DNA from: CAIWHR01 sp963816925
GTDB lineage: Bacteria > Pseudomonadota > Gammaproteobacteria > Burkholderiales > Casimicrobiaceae
Length of the DNA stretch: 64,000 bases
Direction: 5' to 3'
Assembly (NCBI GenBank): GCA_963816925.1
Contig: CAWFMY010000033.1
Location: 1 to 64,000 of the forward strand
Shown here: piece after piece, positions 17,311-27,980 of the stretch
How the letters are laid out: every line of letters begins with the position of its first letter
Numbering within the stretch: position 1 is the first letter of the stretch
The notes under the pieces: generated by a model
The model's input: the letters and a program-made list of their open reading frames with translations, nothing else
Told to the model about the DNA's origin: nothing
Database searches by the model: none
Position numbers and translations under genes: made by a program

Positions 17311-18387
17311 ATGAGCAAATTCCATTCGCTGCGGATCGCCAAAGTCGAGCGCGAGACGCGCGACGCGGTGGCGCTTACCTTTGCCGTGCCGCCGGAGCTC
17401 GCGCCGCAATTCCGGTTCGAGGCGGGCCAGCATGTCACCGTCCGGAAGGCGATCGGCGGCGAGGACATCCGGCGCTCGTATTCGATCTGCTCGACGGTGC
17501 AGGCCGGCGAGCTGCGGATCGCGGTAAAGAAAAGCCCCGGCGGAACGTTCTCGACCTGGGCCGGCGAGTCGCTGGCGGCGGGCGACACGCTCGACGTCAT
17601 GCCGCCGCTGGGGCATTTCGGCCTGGCGCCGGATGCAGGCCGCGCGCGTCATTACGTCGGCTTCGCGGCCGGCAGCGGGATCACGCCGCTGCTGTCGATC
17701 GTCGGCACGACGCTTGCCGCCGAAGCGGAGAGCGAATTCACGCTGTTCTACGGCAACCGAGCCTCCGGCACCGTGATGTTCAGGGACGAGCTCGCGGCGC
17801 TCAAGGACACGTATCTCACGCGCTTCAACCTCGTCCACGTGCTCTCCCGCGAGGCGCAGGACATTCCGCTGCTGCACGGGCGCATCGACCGCGAGAAGGC
17901 CGCGGCGCTGCTCGCGCACTGGGTCGATCTCGCCGATGTCGACGCGGTCTACGTCTGCGGACCGGACGGCATGATGCAGGCCGTCGGCGAGGCGCTGCGC
18001 GGGCTCGGATTTCCCGATGCGAACATCAGGATCGAGCGCTTCGCCGCCAGCATTCCGAAGCACGAGCACAAATCGGGTCCGGCGCCGGCGCCCGGACACG
18101 CCGAATGCGAAGTGACCGTGATCCTGGACGGCGCGACGCGCTCGTTCACGCTGGAGAAGGGCAAGGAGAGCATCCTCGAGGCCGGGCTCAAGGCGGGCGT
18201 CGAGCTGCCGTACTCGTGCAAGGGCGGCGTGTGCTCGACCTGCCGCGCCAAGCTCACCGCCGGCGAAGCCGACATGGACGTCAACTTCGCGCTCGAGGAT
18301 TATGAAGTCGCGCGCGGGTTCATCCTCACCTGCCAGAGCTATCCGGTGACGGACGCGGTTACCGTGGACTACGATCAAGCGGCGTGA
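17311..18387 (+). CDS. paaE: Phenylacetyl-CoA epoxidase reductase PaaE
   Basis: A 358-residue flavo-iron-sulphur reductase passing electrons from NADPH to PaaABC. Order of domains: FAD-binding barrel (RRSYSICSTVQAGELRIAVK), NAD-binding domain (FAAGSGITPLLSIV, VYVCGPDGMM), and a C-terminal plant-type 2Fe-2S ferredoxin (YSCKGGVCSTCRAKL, then LTCQS). Length and order are as in characterised PaaE. The ATG at 17311 is preceded by GAGGGGGAG, which lies in the palindromic repeat. It is the last gene of the first paa segment. Confidence 0.96.
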   Translation: MSKFHSLRIAKVERETRDAVALTFAVPPELAPQFRFEAGQHVTVRKAIGGEDIRRSYSICSTVQAGELRIAVKKSPGGTFSTWAGESLAAGDTLDVMPPLGHFGLAPDAGRARHYVGFAAGSGITPLLSIVGTTLAAEAESEFTLFYGNRASGTVMFRDELAALKDTYLTRFNLVHVLSREAQDIPLLHGRIDREKAAALLAHWVDLADVDAVYVCGPDGMMQAVGEALRGLGFPDANIRIERFAASIPKHEHKSGPAPAPGHAECEVTVILDGATRSFTLEKGKESILEAGLKAGVELPYSCKGGVCSTCRAKLTAGEADMDVNFALEDYEVARGFILTCQSYPVTDAVTVDYDQAA

Positions 18388-18508
18388 GCGGCGGAGAGGG
18401 GCCCCGAGCGCGGGTAGCGCGCAGGGGATCGGAGCAATCGCGAATTGCCGCAGAAGGCCGACGGAGAAGCCGAAGAGAAATCCGGCGGTGCGGAGGCCGC
18501 GGCGTGAT

Positions 18509-20321
18509 TCATTGCGGCCGCTGCGCGGCATCGACGTCGACATACCGCCAGATCACCGACCGTACCGGATGCGGCTTGTAGTTCCGGACCCACGGCTGCA
18601 GCAGGTGGTCCTCGATCCGGTGCTCCATCAGCCGCCACGGCGCGTACGCCAGCATCAGGTCCGTCATCCGGTCGAAGAGGCGCGTGCGCTCGGGTGAATC
18701 CGGCAGCTTGTACGCCGCGTCGTAGAGCTGGTCGAACTCGGGCAGGCTGAATCGCGCGTGGTTCTCCTGCCCGACGTTCGGCCCGTACAGCAGCTGCATG
18801 AAATTCTCGGCGTCCGGATAGTCGGCGTTCCAGCCATCCGTGCGCATCGGAATCTTGCCCTGGCGCGCCATCTTGCGCATCTCCTGCATCCGGTCCTTCC
18901 TGAACACGACCTTGAGGCCGATCGCGTCCATGTTCTTCTTCAGCTGCTCGTCTTCCTGGCGCGCGATCGACGTAGGCGCCGACCAGCGCTCGAGGACGAG
19001 CGGTTTGCCGTCCGGCATCTCGCGGTAGCCATCGCCGTCGCGGTCCCGGTAGCCGAACCGGTCCAGCAGCGCGCGCGCGGCGGCGGGATCGTATCGCTGC
19101 GCGGCGGTCTTCTGCAACGGGTCGTACCCCGCGATGTCGGGCGGAACCGGACTCATCGCCGGGACAGCGCGGCCCTTCAGGATGACGCGGATGAATTCGT
19201 CGACGTCGTAGCCCATGCTGATCGCCCGGCGCAGCGCGATCTTCTCCGGCGTGTAGCCGCCGACCGTCGCGTCTTCCATGTTGAAGTACGTCCAGCGCGT
19301 GTTGGGCCGCAGCAGTATTTCGTGCCGGATGCCCTTTGCCGCGAGATCGGGCCGGAGCTTGCCGTTGACGAGCGCCTGGTCGACGAAATCGGCCGGAACG
19401 CGCTCGAGGAGGTCGAGCTCCCGGTTGGCGAAGGCGAGCCATAGCGCCTGGCCTTCCTCGATGATCGTGATCCGGACGCGGGCGGCAAGCGGCAGCCTCC
19501 GGCCCTTCAGCGCGGCGGCGATCGCCATCGACTCCGGCGGCACGGGTCCCGCAGGAACATAGGTCGTCTCGCGAAACCCCGGGTTCGCGTCCAGCACGAT
19601 CTTCGCGCTGCGCTGGTACTCGCCGAGCATGTAGGGCCCGGTGCCGACCGGATGCGCGCCGAAATCGAGGCCGTATGCGGCGACGACTTCGCGCGCGACG
19701 GCGGCGGTGTTGGGAATGGCGAAGACGTACAGAAAGCGCAGGTCGGGCTTCACGAGGCGGATGCGCAACGTGTAGCGATCGACGACTTCGAGACCGCGGA
19801 TCGGCGCGTCGTAGTCGAGCTTGCCCGACTTCAGCGCGTTCGCGCGCACCGCGTCCGCACCGATGATCTTGCCTTCGATCAGCCACAGCCACGGACTCTT
19901 CACCGCGGGGTCGAGCAGCCGCTTCAGCGCATACGCCTGGTCGTCGGCCGTGAGCTCGCGCGGCTTGCCCTTGAACGCCGGGTCCGGCGTGAAGAAGATC
20001 CCGCGCTTCAGCTTGAAGACATAGGTGGCGCCGTTGTCCTCGACGGTCGGCATCGCCTCGAGCGTGCGCGGGACGAGCTTCACCGGCCGCACCAGGTAGT
20101 CGTAGTCCAGCATCGAATCGAAGATGTGGTCGATGACGCCGTCCGACGCCGCGTCGGCGGAGAACTGCGGGTCGAAGCTCATTTCGGCGCTGGAAAAGGC
20201 GACGCGCAGCGTCTTCGCCGGATCGGCGCCCGCTGCGCAGCGACCCGAGCGCGCACAGCACCGCCGCCAGCGCGCACCGCAGGGCGCGGCAACCGCACGA
20301 ATTCCGCAAGGGCTTGCGCAT
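18509..20321 (-). CDS. Family 5 peptide/solute-binding protein of an ABC importer (frameshift)
   Basis: About 603 residues after correcting a frame change near 20235. A signal sequence (RALRCALAAVLCALGS) leads into TLRVAFSSAEMSFDPQFSAD, the standard start of a DppA/OppA-type binding protein. Family-typical text includes VFKLKRGIFFTPDPAF, HPVGTGPYMLGEYQ and DGWNADYPDAENF. The ATG at 20321 has GGAG eight bases upstream; the ATG at 20336 is an alternative. No permease or ATPase genes are adjacent, so it must work with components elsewhere. Divergent placement next to an iminopeptidase and hydroxyproline epimerase suggests oligopeptide uptake, perhaps of proline-rich peptides. Confidence 0.85.
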
Positions 20322-20362
20322 GGACCTCGACTCCATGACTCCGGGGAGCACCTCGCGTCGAC

Positions 20363-20368
20363 TATAAT
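20363..20368 (+). promoter_or_regulatory. Possible -10 box of the hydroxyproline gene block
   Basis: TATAAT occurs 37 bases upstream of the GTG at 20405 in an otherwise GC-rich divergent intergenic region. No good -35 hexamer sits 17 bases upstream, so the call is tentative and may require an activator. Confidence 0.3.
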
Positions 20369-20404
20369 CGAATTCGCGCATTGCCCACCGGAACACCTGC
20401 CGAC

Positions 20405-21380
20405 GTGACTTCAGCTCCGCCCGTCCCCACCCGCGTCATCGACTCCCACACCGGCGGCGAGCCCACGCGGGTCGTCGTCAGCGGCGGGCCCGATCTCGGC
20501 GGCGGCGACATGGCGCAACGCCGCGACCGTTTCCGCGCGCAGCACGACGCATGGCGCAAGGCGATCGTCAACGAGCCGCGCGGCTCCGACGTGCTGGTGG
20601 GCGCGCTCGTTTGCGCGCCGGTCGACGCCGGCAGCACCTGCGGCGTGATCTTCTTCAACAACGTCGGCCCGATCGGCATGTGCGGCCACGGCACGATCGG
20701 CCTGGTCGCCACGCTTGCGTATCTCGACCGGATCGCGCCCGGCGACCACCGGATCGAAACGCCGGTTGGGGCAGTTACGGCAACGCTGCATCCCGACGGC
20801 ACGGTGTCGGTCGCCAACGTGCCGTCGTACCGCCACGCGACGCAGGTGAGCGTCGACGTCGCCGGGACACGGCGTGGTTCATGGCGACGTGGCGTGGGGC
20901 GGCAACTGGTTCTTCCTGTGCGCCGACCATGGCATGGCGCTCGACGCCGGCAGTGTCGTCGCGTTGACGGCGTTCGCGTCCCGCGTGCGCGATGCGCTGC
21001 GGCGACAGGGCGTCACGGGGCGGGACGGCGCCGAGATCGATCACATCGAGCTCTTCGGACCGCCGGCCGATTCGCGCAACGACGCCCGCAACTTCGTCCT
21101 CTGCCCGGGCGGGGCCTACGATCGATCGCCCTGCGGCACGGGCACGAGCGCCAAGCTCGCCTGCCTCGCCGCCGACGGCAAGCTCGCGCCCGGCATTCCG
21201 TGGCGTCAGGAGAGCGTGATCGGCAGCGTCTTCACGGGCCGTTACACGCGCCCGGCGGCGATGCTTCCGGAGGTGCCCGCGAACGCGGTGCTGCCGCTGA
21301 TCCACGGCCGCGCGCACGTGACGCTCGACGCGACCCTGGTCTTCGACCCCGAAGACGCGTTCGCCTGGGGTCTCGCATGA
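20405..21380 (+). CDS. Proline racemase-family 4-hydroxyproline 2-epimerase (frameshift)
   Basis: About 325 residues once a frame change near 20870 is joined. The family start VIDSHTGGEPTRVV is exact. Both catalytic cysteines of the racemase/epimerase class are present, in MCGHGTIG and in SPCGTGTSAK; the trans-3-hydroxyproline dehydratase branch has Thr at one site. Lengths of racemase and epimerase are similar, but the neighbouring D-amino-acid oxidoreductase and DHDPS-family gene favour trans-4-hydroxy-L-proline to cis-4-hydroxy-D-proline. The start is a GTG at 20405. The TGA at 21380 is followed eight bases later by the next start. Confidence 0.85.
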
Positions 21381-21387
21381 CGGTCCG

Positions 21388-22761
21388 GTGACCGTCGCCG
21401 CTCATCGGGCAACTCACTTGGCAACTCCGTCGGGAAATGAGGCGCTGCAGCCGCTGCCGGCGGCGCAGAAATCGTGCGACGTCCTGGTGATCGGCGCCGG
21501 CATCGTGGGCGTGGCGATCGCCTTGCGCCTGCAACAGGAAGGGCGCGACGTGCTGCTGCTCGACCGCGAGCGCGTCGCGGCCCAGGCGAGCCGCGGCAAC
21601 GCGGGCGCGCTGGCATTCTCGGACATCCTGCCGCTCGCGTCGCCCGGCATCCTGCGCAAGGCGCCGCGATGGCTGCTCGATCCGCTCGGTCCCCTGGCGA
21701 TCCGCCCGCGCTACCTGCCGCAGCTTGCGCCCTGGCTCATCCGCTTCTGGCGCGCGAGCTGGCGCGATCGCGTGGAGGCGAGCACCGCGGCGCAGGCGGC
21801 GATGATGGATCTCTCCGCGGCCGAAACGCCGTTGATGCTCGCCGGAGCCGGTGCCGCCGACATGCTCCGCAGCGACGGCGTCCTGCACCTCTACGAGAGC
21901 GAGGCCGAGCTCCGGGCGTCACAGCCCGGATGGCAGGCCCGCGCCGATCACGGCATCGCGTTCACGCACCTGCACGACCCGCAGGCGATCGCCGAACTGC
22001 AACCGGGCTTGAGTCCTGCGCTGGTCGCGGCGACCTTCGTTCCCGGCTGGAAGACCGTCAGCGATCCGTTGCGGCTGGTCGAAGTGCTCGCGCACAGCTT
22101 CGAGCAGCGCGGCGGCCGCCTCCGGCGCGCGGACGCGGTTGCGCTGGCGCCCGGCGCCGACGGCGTCACCGTGCAGCTGCGGGACGGCCGATCGCTCGTC
22201 GCGCGCGCGTGGTGGTCGCCGCCGGCGCGTGGTCGCATCATCTTGCGCGCACGCTGAACGAATCCATTCCGCTCGAGACCGAGCGCGGCTACAACACGAC
22301 GCTGCCCGTCGGCGCCTTCGACTTGAAGCGCCAGCTCACCTTCGGCGGCCACGGGTTCGTGGTCACGCCGCTCGCGTGCGGCGTCCGCGTGGGCGGCGCC
22401 GTCGAGTTTGCCGGGCTCGACGCACCGCCCAATTTCGCGCGCTCGGCGGTGCTGCTCGCCAAGGCCAAGCGCTTCATGCCGGCATTGCGAACGGAAGGCG
22501 GAAGCCAGTGGATGGGGTTTCGCCCGTCGCTGCCCGACTCGCTGCCCGCGATCGGCCCGTCCGCCGCCGACGCCGCGTGTCGTCTACGCATTCGGTCACG
22601 GCCACCTCGGCCTCACGCAGGCCGCCGCGACCGCGCGGCTCGTCGCCGACATCGTGTCCGGGCGCGCGCCGCCGCTCGACCTCGCGCCCTTTCGTCCGCA
22701 GCGGTTCGGTTCCGCGCGGATGCGCCCACCGCCATCGCGTCACCACGGGGAAACTGCATGA
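21388..22761 (+). CDS. DadA/hydroxyproline-dehydrogenase-like FAD oxidoreductase (two frameshifts)
   Basis: About 457 residues when frame changes near 22209 (a GCGCGCGCG tract) and 22570 are corrected. The FAD motif is CDVLVIGAGIVGVAIALRLQ, followed by SRGNAGALAFSDILPLASPG, typical of D-amino acid dehydrogenases. The corrected C-terminal half has VVVAAGAWSHHLA, LETERGYN, WMGFRPSLPDSLPAIGPS and the FAD-closing VYAFGHGHLGLTQAAATARL. With the upstream epimerase it probably oxidises cis-4-hydroxy-D-proline to 1-pyrroline-4-hydroxy-2-carboxylate. Start is a GTG at 21388; the ATGA end overlaps the iminopeptidase start. Confidence 0.85.
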
Positions 22762-24065
22762 CGACATTCCGCACGCTCGCCACCGTCCGCCATCACGGCA
22801 TGGATCTCACCGACTACGAGTTCGATGTCCCGCTCGATCACGACCGGCGGTCCGGCGAGTCGCTGTCGATCTTCGCGCGGGCGGTGCGCAACAGCGAAAA
22901 GGTGGACGCGTCCCGGCCCTGGCTCGTCTTCCTGCAGGGCGGACCGGGATTCGCGGGGCCGCGACCGCTCAGGAATTCAGGCTGGCTCAAGCGCGCGCTC
23001 GACGACTACCACGTGCTGCTGCTCGATTCGCGCGGCAACGGCCGGAGCAGCGTCGTTTTGCCGCAAACGCTGGCCACGCGCGGCGATGCGCGCGCGCAGG
23101 CGGATTACCTGATGCACTTTCGCGCCGACAGCATCGTGCGGGATGCGGAATTGATCCGGCGTCAGCTGGTCGGCGCGGAGGAGACCTGGAGCGTGCTGGG
23201 CCAGAGTTACGGCGGATTCTGCGCGTTCACCTACCTGTCCTTCCATCCGCACGGGCTTGCGCGAGGTCTTCGTCACCGGCGGCTTGCCGCCTCTCGCCGG
23301 CAGCGCCGACGACTATTACCGGCACACCTATCCCGAGGTCCAGCGCAAGACGCGCAAGTACTTCGCCCGCTATCCGGCGGACGAGCAACTCTGTGCGCGG
23401 ATCATGGAGCACCTGCACCGGCACGAGGTCGCGTTGCCGACGGGGGGGCGCCTCACCGTCCGGCGGTTTCAGCAGGCCGGCTTGCTGCTCGGAATGGACG
23501 ATGGAATGGAGAATCTCCACTACCTGCTCGAGGGCGCGTTCTGCCGCGGCGCCGGCGGCGATGAACTGGGCCTGCCGTTTCTGCGCGCCTTCGAAAATTC
23601 ACAGTCGTTCGAGACGAATCCGATCTTCGCCGTCCTGCACGAGATGTGCTACACGCAGGAGGCCGCGTCGAACTGGTCGGCGCAGCGCGTGCGCGGCGAG
23701 TTTCCCGACACGGACTGGGCGCCCGGGCGAAGCCGCCGTCGTTCACCGGCGAGATGATCTATCCGTGGATGTTCGACGACTATCCCGGGCTGCGGCCGCT
23801 GCGCGAGGTGGCGGAGTTGCTCGCGCGCGAGGACCGCTGGCCGCGGTTGTACGATTCCGCGCAGCTCGCCCGCAACACGGTCCCCGGCGCCGCCGCCATC
23901 TACGCCGAAGACATGTACGTGCCGCGCGCGCTGTCGGAGCGCACCGCGGCAGCGATCCCCGGTCTCAAAGTCTGGCTGACCAACGAATACGAGCACAGCG
24001 GCCTGCGCACCAGCGATGGCGCCGTGTTCGAGCGGCTGCTCGCGTTGCGGCGCGACGAGGCATGA
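22758..24065 (+). CDS. Proline iminopeptidase-like alpha/beta hydrolase (two frameshifts)
   Basis: About 436 residues after joining frames near 23262 and 23730. The oxyanion motif LQGGPGFAGPRP, the strand LLLDSRGNGRS and the nucleophile elbow GQSYGGF are standard for S33 prolyl aminopeptidases, and the length suits the larger (about 430-residue) type. The catalytic His is probably in EYEHSGLRT. The enzyme should release N-terminal proline or hydroxyproline from small peptides in the cytosol. Overlap with the FAD gene (ATGA) ties it to the hydroxyproline genes. No signal peptide is seen. Confidence 0.85.
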
Positions 24066-24078
24066 GAGACAGCGCGCG

Positions 24079-25149
24079 ATGAAGATCGCCAGTATCCGCA
24101 CGACGCCCGTTCTCGCGCCGCTTCCCCGGCCGCTGCGCACAGCCTCGGGCTCGATCGAGCGTTTTCCGCTGGTTCTGATCGACGTGATCTCCGACGACGG
24201 GGTCGAAGGCCGCGCCTATGCTCAGGTTTATTTCCCCGAGCTCCTGCCGGCGCTCGATCGCGCCGTCGCGGGTCTGGCCGCGATGATTACCGGCCGGGAA
24301 CTTGTTCCGCGCGATGTGCATGCTTTCCTGCTCGCGCGCTGCCGCCTCATGGGCACCAAGAACCTGACCGGCATGGCGCTCGGCGGGCTCGATATGGCGC
24401 TGTGGGATGCGTGGGCGAGGGCGCGCGGCGAACCACTGGCGCGGGCGCTCGGAACCGAGCCACGGCCGCTCAAGGCGTACAACAGCGCGGGCCTCTACGA
24501 CGCGCGCTCGGTCGTCGAGATCGCCGAGGAAACGCGCGCCGCCGGCTACGGGGGGCTCAAGATCAAGGTCGGGTTTCCGACCGTCGCCGAGGACCTCGCC
24601 GCCGTGCGCGCGGCCCGCCGAGTACTCGGTGACGGCATTGCGCTCATGATCGACTACAACCAGTCGCTCGACGCGGCTGAGGCGATGCGGCGCTGCCGGG
24701 CCGTCGACGGCGAGGATCTGGCGTGGATCGAGGAGCCGGTGCGCGCGGACGACCTCGAAGCGTGCGCGCGCATCGCCGCCGCGGTCGCGACGCCGATCCA
24801 GATCGGCGAGAACTTCAACGGGCCCGACGAGATGCGGGCCGCGATCGCCGCCAGGGCGTCCGATCTCGTGATGCCGGACGCCCAGTACATCCACGGCGTC
24901 ACCGGCTGGCTCGAGGCCGCCGAGCTCGCGCGCGGGGCCGGCTTGCCCATGTCGTCGCACACGTTTGTCGAGGCGAGTACGCATCTTTTGTGTGCGACAC
25001 CCACGGCGCATTGGCTCGAGGTGCTCGACTCCGCCGGTGGCCTGCGCCGCGCGCCGCTCGCGCTGCACGACGGCTGCATCACCGCGTGGGACGCGCCCGG
25101 CATCGGATTGGAGTGGGACGAGGAAGCCGTCGCCCGTCACCGGGCGTGA
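24079..25149 (+). CDS. Mandelate racemase/muconate lactonizing (enolase superfamily) enzyme
   Basis: A 356-residue enolase superfamily member with all key positions: the KxK base pair (GGLKIKVG near residue 163), metal ligands Asp (LMIDYNQ), Glu (WIEEPV) and Glu (QIGENF), a D/H dyad (PDAQYIHG, then MSSHTFVE) and a late Glu (WLEVLDS). This is the mandelate racemase subgroup. The ATG at 24079 follows the iminopeptidase by 13 bases, so it belongs to the same transcript. It could racemise mandelate-like acids, which would suit the aromatic locus, or act on a proline-betaine or hydroxy acid. Specificity cannot be decided. Confidence 0.8.
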   Translation: MKIASIRTTPVLAPLPRPLRTASGSIERFPLVLIDVISDDGVEGRAYAQVYFPELLPALDRAVAGLAAMITGRELVPRDVHAFLLARCRLMGTKNLTGMALGGLDMALWDAWARARGEPLARALGTEPRPLKAYNSAGLYDARSVVEIAEETRAAGYGGLKIKVGFPTVAEDLAAVRAARRVLGDGIALMIDYNQSLDAAEAMRRCRAVDGEDLAWIEEPVRADDLEACARIAAAVATPIQIGENFNGPDEMRAAIAARASDLVMPDAQYIHGVTGWLEAAELARGAGLPMSSHTFVEASTHLLCATPTAHWLEVLDSAGGLRRAPLALHDGCITAWDAPGIGLEWDEEAVARHRA

Positions 25150-25201
25150 GCGGGCGCGGCGTTCGAGGGCTCCGGACTGACGGGTGGAGCCGGCTGGCGC
25201 G

Positions 25202-26144
25202 TCACGCCGCCTGCTTCAGCCCGACGTCCGGCAGCTTCGGACGCGTGGCGAGCGCCTGCTTCATCATCGCTTCGATCTCGGCGGTTTCCTTCGGCGTCGA
25301 GCGGGAGCCGCGGCGGGCGGGTGCGGTGGGTGCCGCGACCCATGATGTGCTCGCACAGCTTGATGCATTGCACGAGGTCGGGGCGGGCGTCGAGATGGAG
25401 GAGCGGCATGAACCATCGGTAAAGGCTCATCGCCTCGGCGTACCGGCCCGCGCGCGCGAGCCGGAACAGCGTCTCGCCTTCGCGCGGGAAGGCATTCGAC
25501 AGTCCCGAGACCCAGCCCACGGCGCCGACCATGATGCTTTCCACCACCACGTCGTCGAGCCCCGCGAACAGCACGAAGCGGTCGCCGACCATGTTGCGGA
25601 GGTCGGTGAAGCGACGGGTGTCTCCCGAGGATTCCTTGAAGCAGACGATCGTCTCGCAATCGGCGAGCGAGGCCAGGATATCCGGCGTGACGTCGTTCTT
25701 GTAGATCGGCGGGTTGTTGTAGACCATCACCGGCAGGTCGGTGGCCTTGGCCACGGCGCGAAAGTGCGCCGCCGTCTCGTGGGGCTTCGACGAATAGACG
25801 AGCGCCGGCATCACCATCACGCCGTCGAGGCCGATGCGGGCGGCCTCCCTGGCCATGTCGATGGCGAAGGCCGACGTGAATTCGGCGATGCCGCTGATGA
25901 CCGGGATGCGTCCGCGCGCCACCGCCTTGCCCGCCTCCATCACCGCGATCTTCTCTTCCTTGCGCAGCGAGCAGTTCTCGCCCACGGTCCCGCACACGAT
26001 GAGCCCCGAAACCCCGTCGCGGATCAGGCCTTCCATGACGCGCGCGGTCGCGTCGATGTCGAGCGTAAGGTCTTCGCGAAACTGCGTCGTTACCGCCGGA
26101 AACACGCCACTCCAATCAGGCTTCAATCGTTCCTCCGTACCCAT
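25202..26144 (-). CDS. DHDPS-family aldolase/deaminase, likely pyrroline-4-hydroxy-2-carboxylate deaminase (frameshift)
   Basis: About 313 residues once a frame change near 25300 restores the C-terminus (ETAEIEAMMKQALATRPKLP). A DapA-like TIM barrel: GVFPAVTTQF start, CGTVGENCSL, MVYNNPPIYKNDV, and the Schiff-base lysine in CFKESSGDTRRF. The sequence is far from true DapA and resembles the hydroxyproline-pathway deaminases, which make 2-oxoglutarate semialdehyde. The start may be the ATG at 26144 or a TTG at 26126 that has GGAGG five bases before it. It is convergent with the enolase-type gene and divergent from paaN. Confidence 0.8.
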
Positions 26145-26289
26145 AGGCAAGCTGTAAGCGTGCGACCTGGCCCGGGATTCGTCAACGCCGGGGCGGGTCC
26201 GCGTCGTCCGGCGGCACGCTTCACCCAACGCCGGCCATGGCGCCGTGCTAGAGTTTCACTCCCCCAACGATCTGCCGCTGGAGTCTGCC

Positions 26290-27954
26290 GTGCCCCATCC
26301 GTTTTTCGAGCGCCACCGCGCGACGCTTGATCGCGCCGTCGAGGCCATTGCCGCGCGCAGTTACTGGAGCGCGTATCCGGAATCGGCGAGCCCGAAAGTG
26401 TACGGCGAAGGCGCGGCCGAAGCCGGCAAGGCGGCCTTCGACGCGTTGAAGGACAAGCCGTTCCCGCTCGAGCAGCCGGCGACGATCGGCCAGGTCGGCG
26501 GCGAGCAGTCGCCCTACGGCATGCCGCTCGGCATCACCTATCCCAAGGCCGATCTCGACCGGCTGTTCGCCGCGATCGGGACCGCGCAGAACGCGTGGCG
26601 CAAGGCCGGCCCGGAGGCGTGGGCGGGGGTTTGCCTCGAGACGCTCGCGCGGATCAACCAGCAAAGCTTCCTGTTCGCCAACGCGGTGATGCACACGACC
26701 GGGCAGGCGTTCATGATGGCGTTCCAGGCGGGCGGGCCGCATGCGCAGGATCGCGGTCTCGAAGCCGTGGCCTACGCGTGGGACGAGATGCGGCGCATTC
26801 CCGCCACGGCGCAATGGGAGAAGCCGCAGGGCAAGAACGAGCCGCTGAAGATGGAAAAGCACTTCCGCGTCGTGCCGCGCGGCATCGGCCTCGTCATCGG
26901 CTGCACGACGTTCCCGACGTGGAACGGTTTTCCCGGTTTGTTTGCCGACCTCGCGACCGGCAACGCCGTCGTCGTCAAGCCGCATCCGGCCGCCATCCTG
27001 CCGCTGGCGCTCGCCGTGAAGATCGCGCGCGACGTGTTGACCGAGGCCGGATTCGACCCCAACGTGGTCACGCTGGTCGCGCACGCCGCAGGCGACGATG
27101 TCGCGCAGAAGCTCGCGCTGCGCTCCGACATCCGCATCATCGACTTCACCGGCAGCGCGGCAAACGGCAACTGGCTCGAAGCGAATGCGCGGCAGGCGCA
27201 GGTGTTCACCGAGAAATCCGGCGTCAACCAGATCGTCGTCGACTCGGCCGCCGACTTCAAGGGGCTCGTGCGCAACGTCGCGTTCTCGCTGTCGCTCTAC
27301 ACGGGCCAGATGTGCACCGCGCCGCAGAATATCTACATTCCCCGGGACGGCATCGACACCGCCGACGGGCACCTCAGCTTCGACCAGGTCGCGGCGGGCC
27401 TGGCGGAAGGCGTGCAGAAACTGCTCGCCGATCCGGCGCGCGCGGTGGAATTCCTGGGCGCGGTCGTGAACGATGGCGTGCTGAAGCGGCTCGACGCCGC
27501 GCGCTCGCTGGGACCGATCGTGCTCGACACGCAAGCGATCGCGCATCCGCAGTTTGCAAAAGCGACGATCCGCACGCCGCTGATCGTGAAGCTGACCGCC
27601 GCGGATGCGGACAAATACCTCGAGGAATGGTTCGGTCCGGTGGCGTTCGTGATCGCCACCAAGGACACCGCGGAGAGCCTGGCGATCGCGCGCGACGCCA
27701 TCCTGCGCAAGGGCGCGCTGACGCTGTCCGTTTACTCGTCGAACGACGACGTGATCGAGCAGGCGATCGGCGTCGCGGAGGATGCCGGCGTCGCGCTGTC
27801 GATCAACCTGACGGGCGGCGTGTTCGTCAACCAATCCGCCGCTTTCTCCGATTTCCACGGCACCGGCGCCAACCCGGCGGCCAACGCAGCGCTGACCGAC
27901 AGCGCGTTCGTCGCCGGGCGCTTCCGCGTCGTCCAGAATCGGCGGCACGTCTGA
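26290..27954 (+). CDS. paaN: Phenylacetic acid degradation protein PaaN (aldehyde dehydrogenase type)
   Basis: A 554-residue aldehyde dehydrogenase-fold protein matching the ALDH-only PaaN form of betaproteobacteria, without the MaoC hydratase domain of PaaZ. Visible signatures: PRGIGLVIGCTTFPTWNGFPGLFADLATGN, VFTEKSGVNQ (general base region) and TGQMCTAPQNIY (catalytic Cys). In the pathway it would oxidise the ring-opened semialdehyde CoA ester made from the oxepin. The GTG at 26290 has CTGGAG upstream; a GTG at 26245 would add 15 atypical residues. It restarts the paa segment after the hydroxyproline insert. Confidence 0.92.
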   Translation: MPHPFFERHRATLDRAVEAIAARSYWSAYPESASPKVYGEGAAEAGKAAFDALKDKPFPLEQPATIGQVGGEQSPYGMPLGITYPKADLDRLFAAIGTAQNAWRKAGPEAWAGVCLETLARINQQSFLFANAVMHTTGQAFMMAFQAGGPHAQDRGLEAVAYAWDEMRRIPATAQWEKPQGKNEPLKMEKHFRVVPRGIGLVIGCTTFPTWNGFPGLFADLATGNAVVVKPHPAAILPLALAVKIARDVLTEAGFDPNVVTLVAHAAGDDVAQKLALRSDIRIIDFTGSAANGNWLEANARQAQVFTEKSGVNQIVVDSAADFKGLVRNVAFSLSLYTGQMCTAPQNIYIPRDGIDTADGHLSFDQVAAGLAEGVQKLLADPARAVEFLGAVVNDGVLKRLDAARSLGPIVLDTQAIAHPQFAKATIRTPLIVKLTAADADKYLEEWFGPVAFVIATKDTAESLAIARDAILRKGALTLSVYSSNDDVIEQAIGVAEDAGVALSINLTGGVFVNQSAAFSDFHGTGANPAANAALTDSAFVAGRFRVVQNRRHV

Positions 27955-27980
27955 CGCGACGCGCGGGCGATTCGACGTCC

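Noticed and set aside
18388..18508. Short minus-strand frame between paaE and the binding protein (GLRTAGFLFGFSVGLLRQF text)
   Set aside because: It lacks a clear start or ribosome-binding site and continues as an antisense frame through paaE; hydrophobic appearance alone is not enough.
26248..27948. 566-codon antisense frame opposite paaN
   Set aside because: Composition and lack of any family match mark it as the complement of paaN, which is well recognised on the plus strand.
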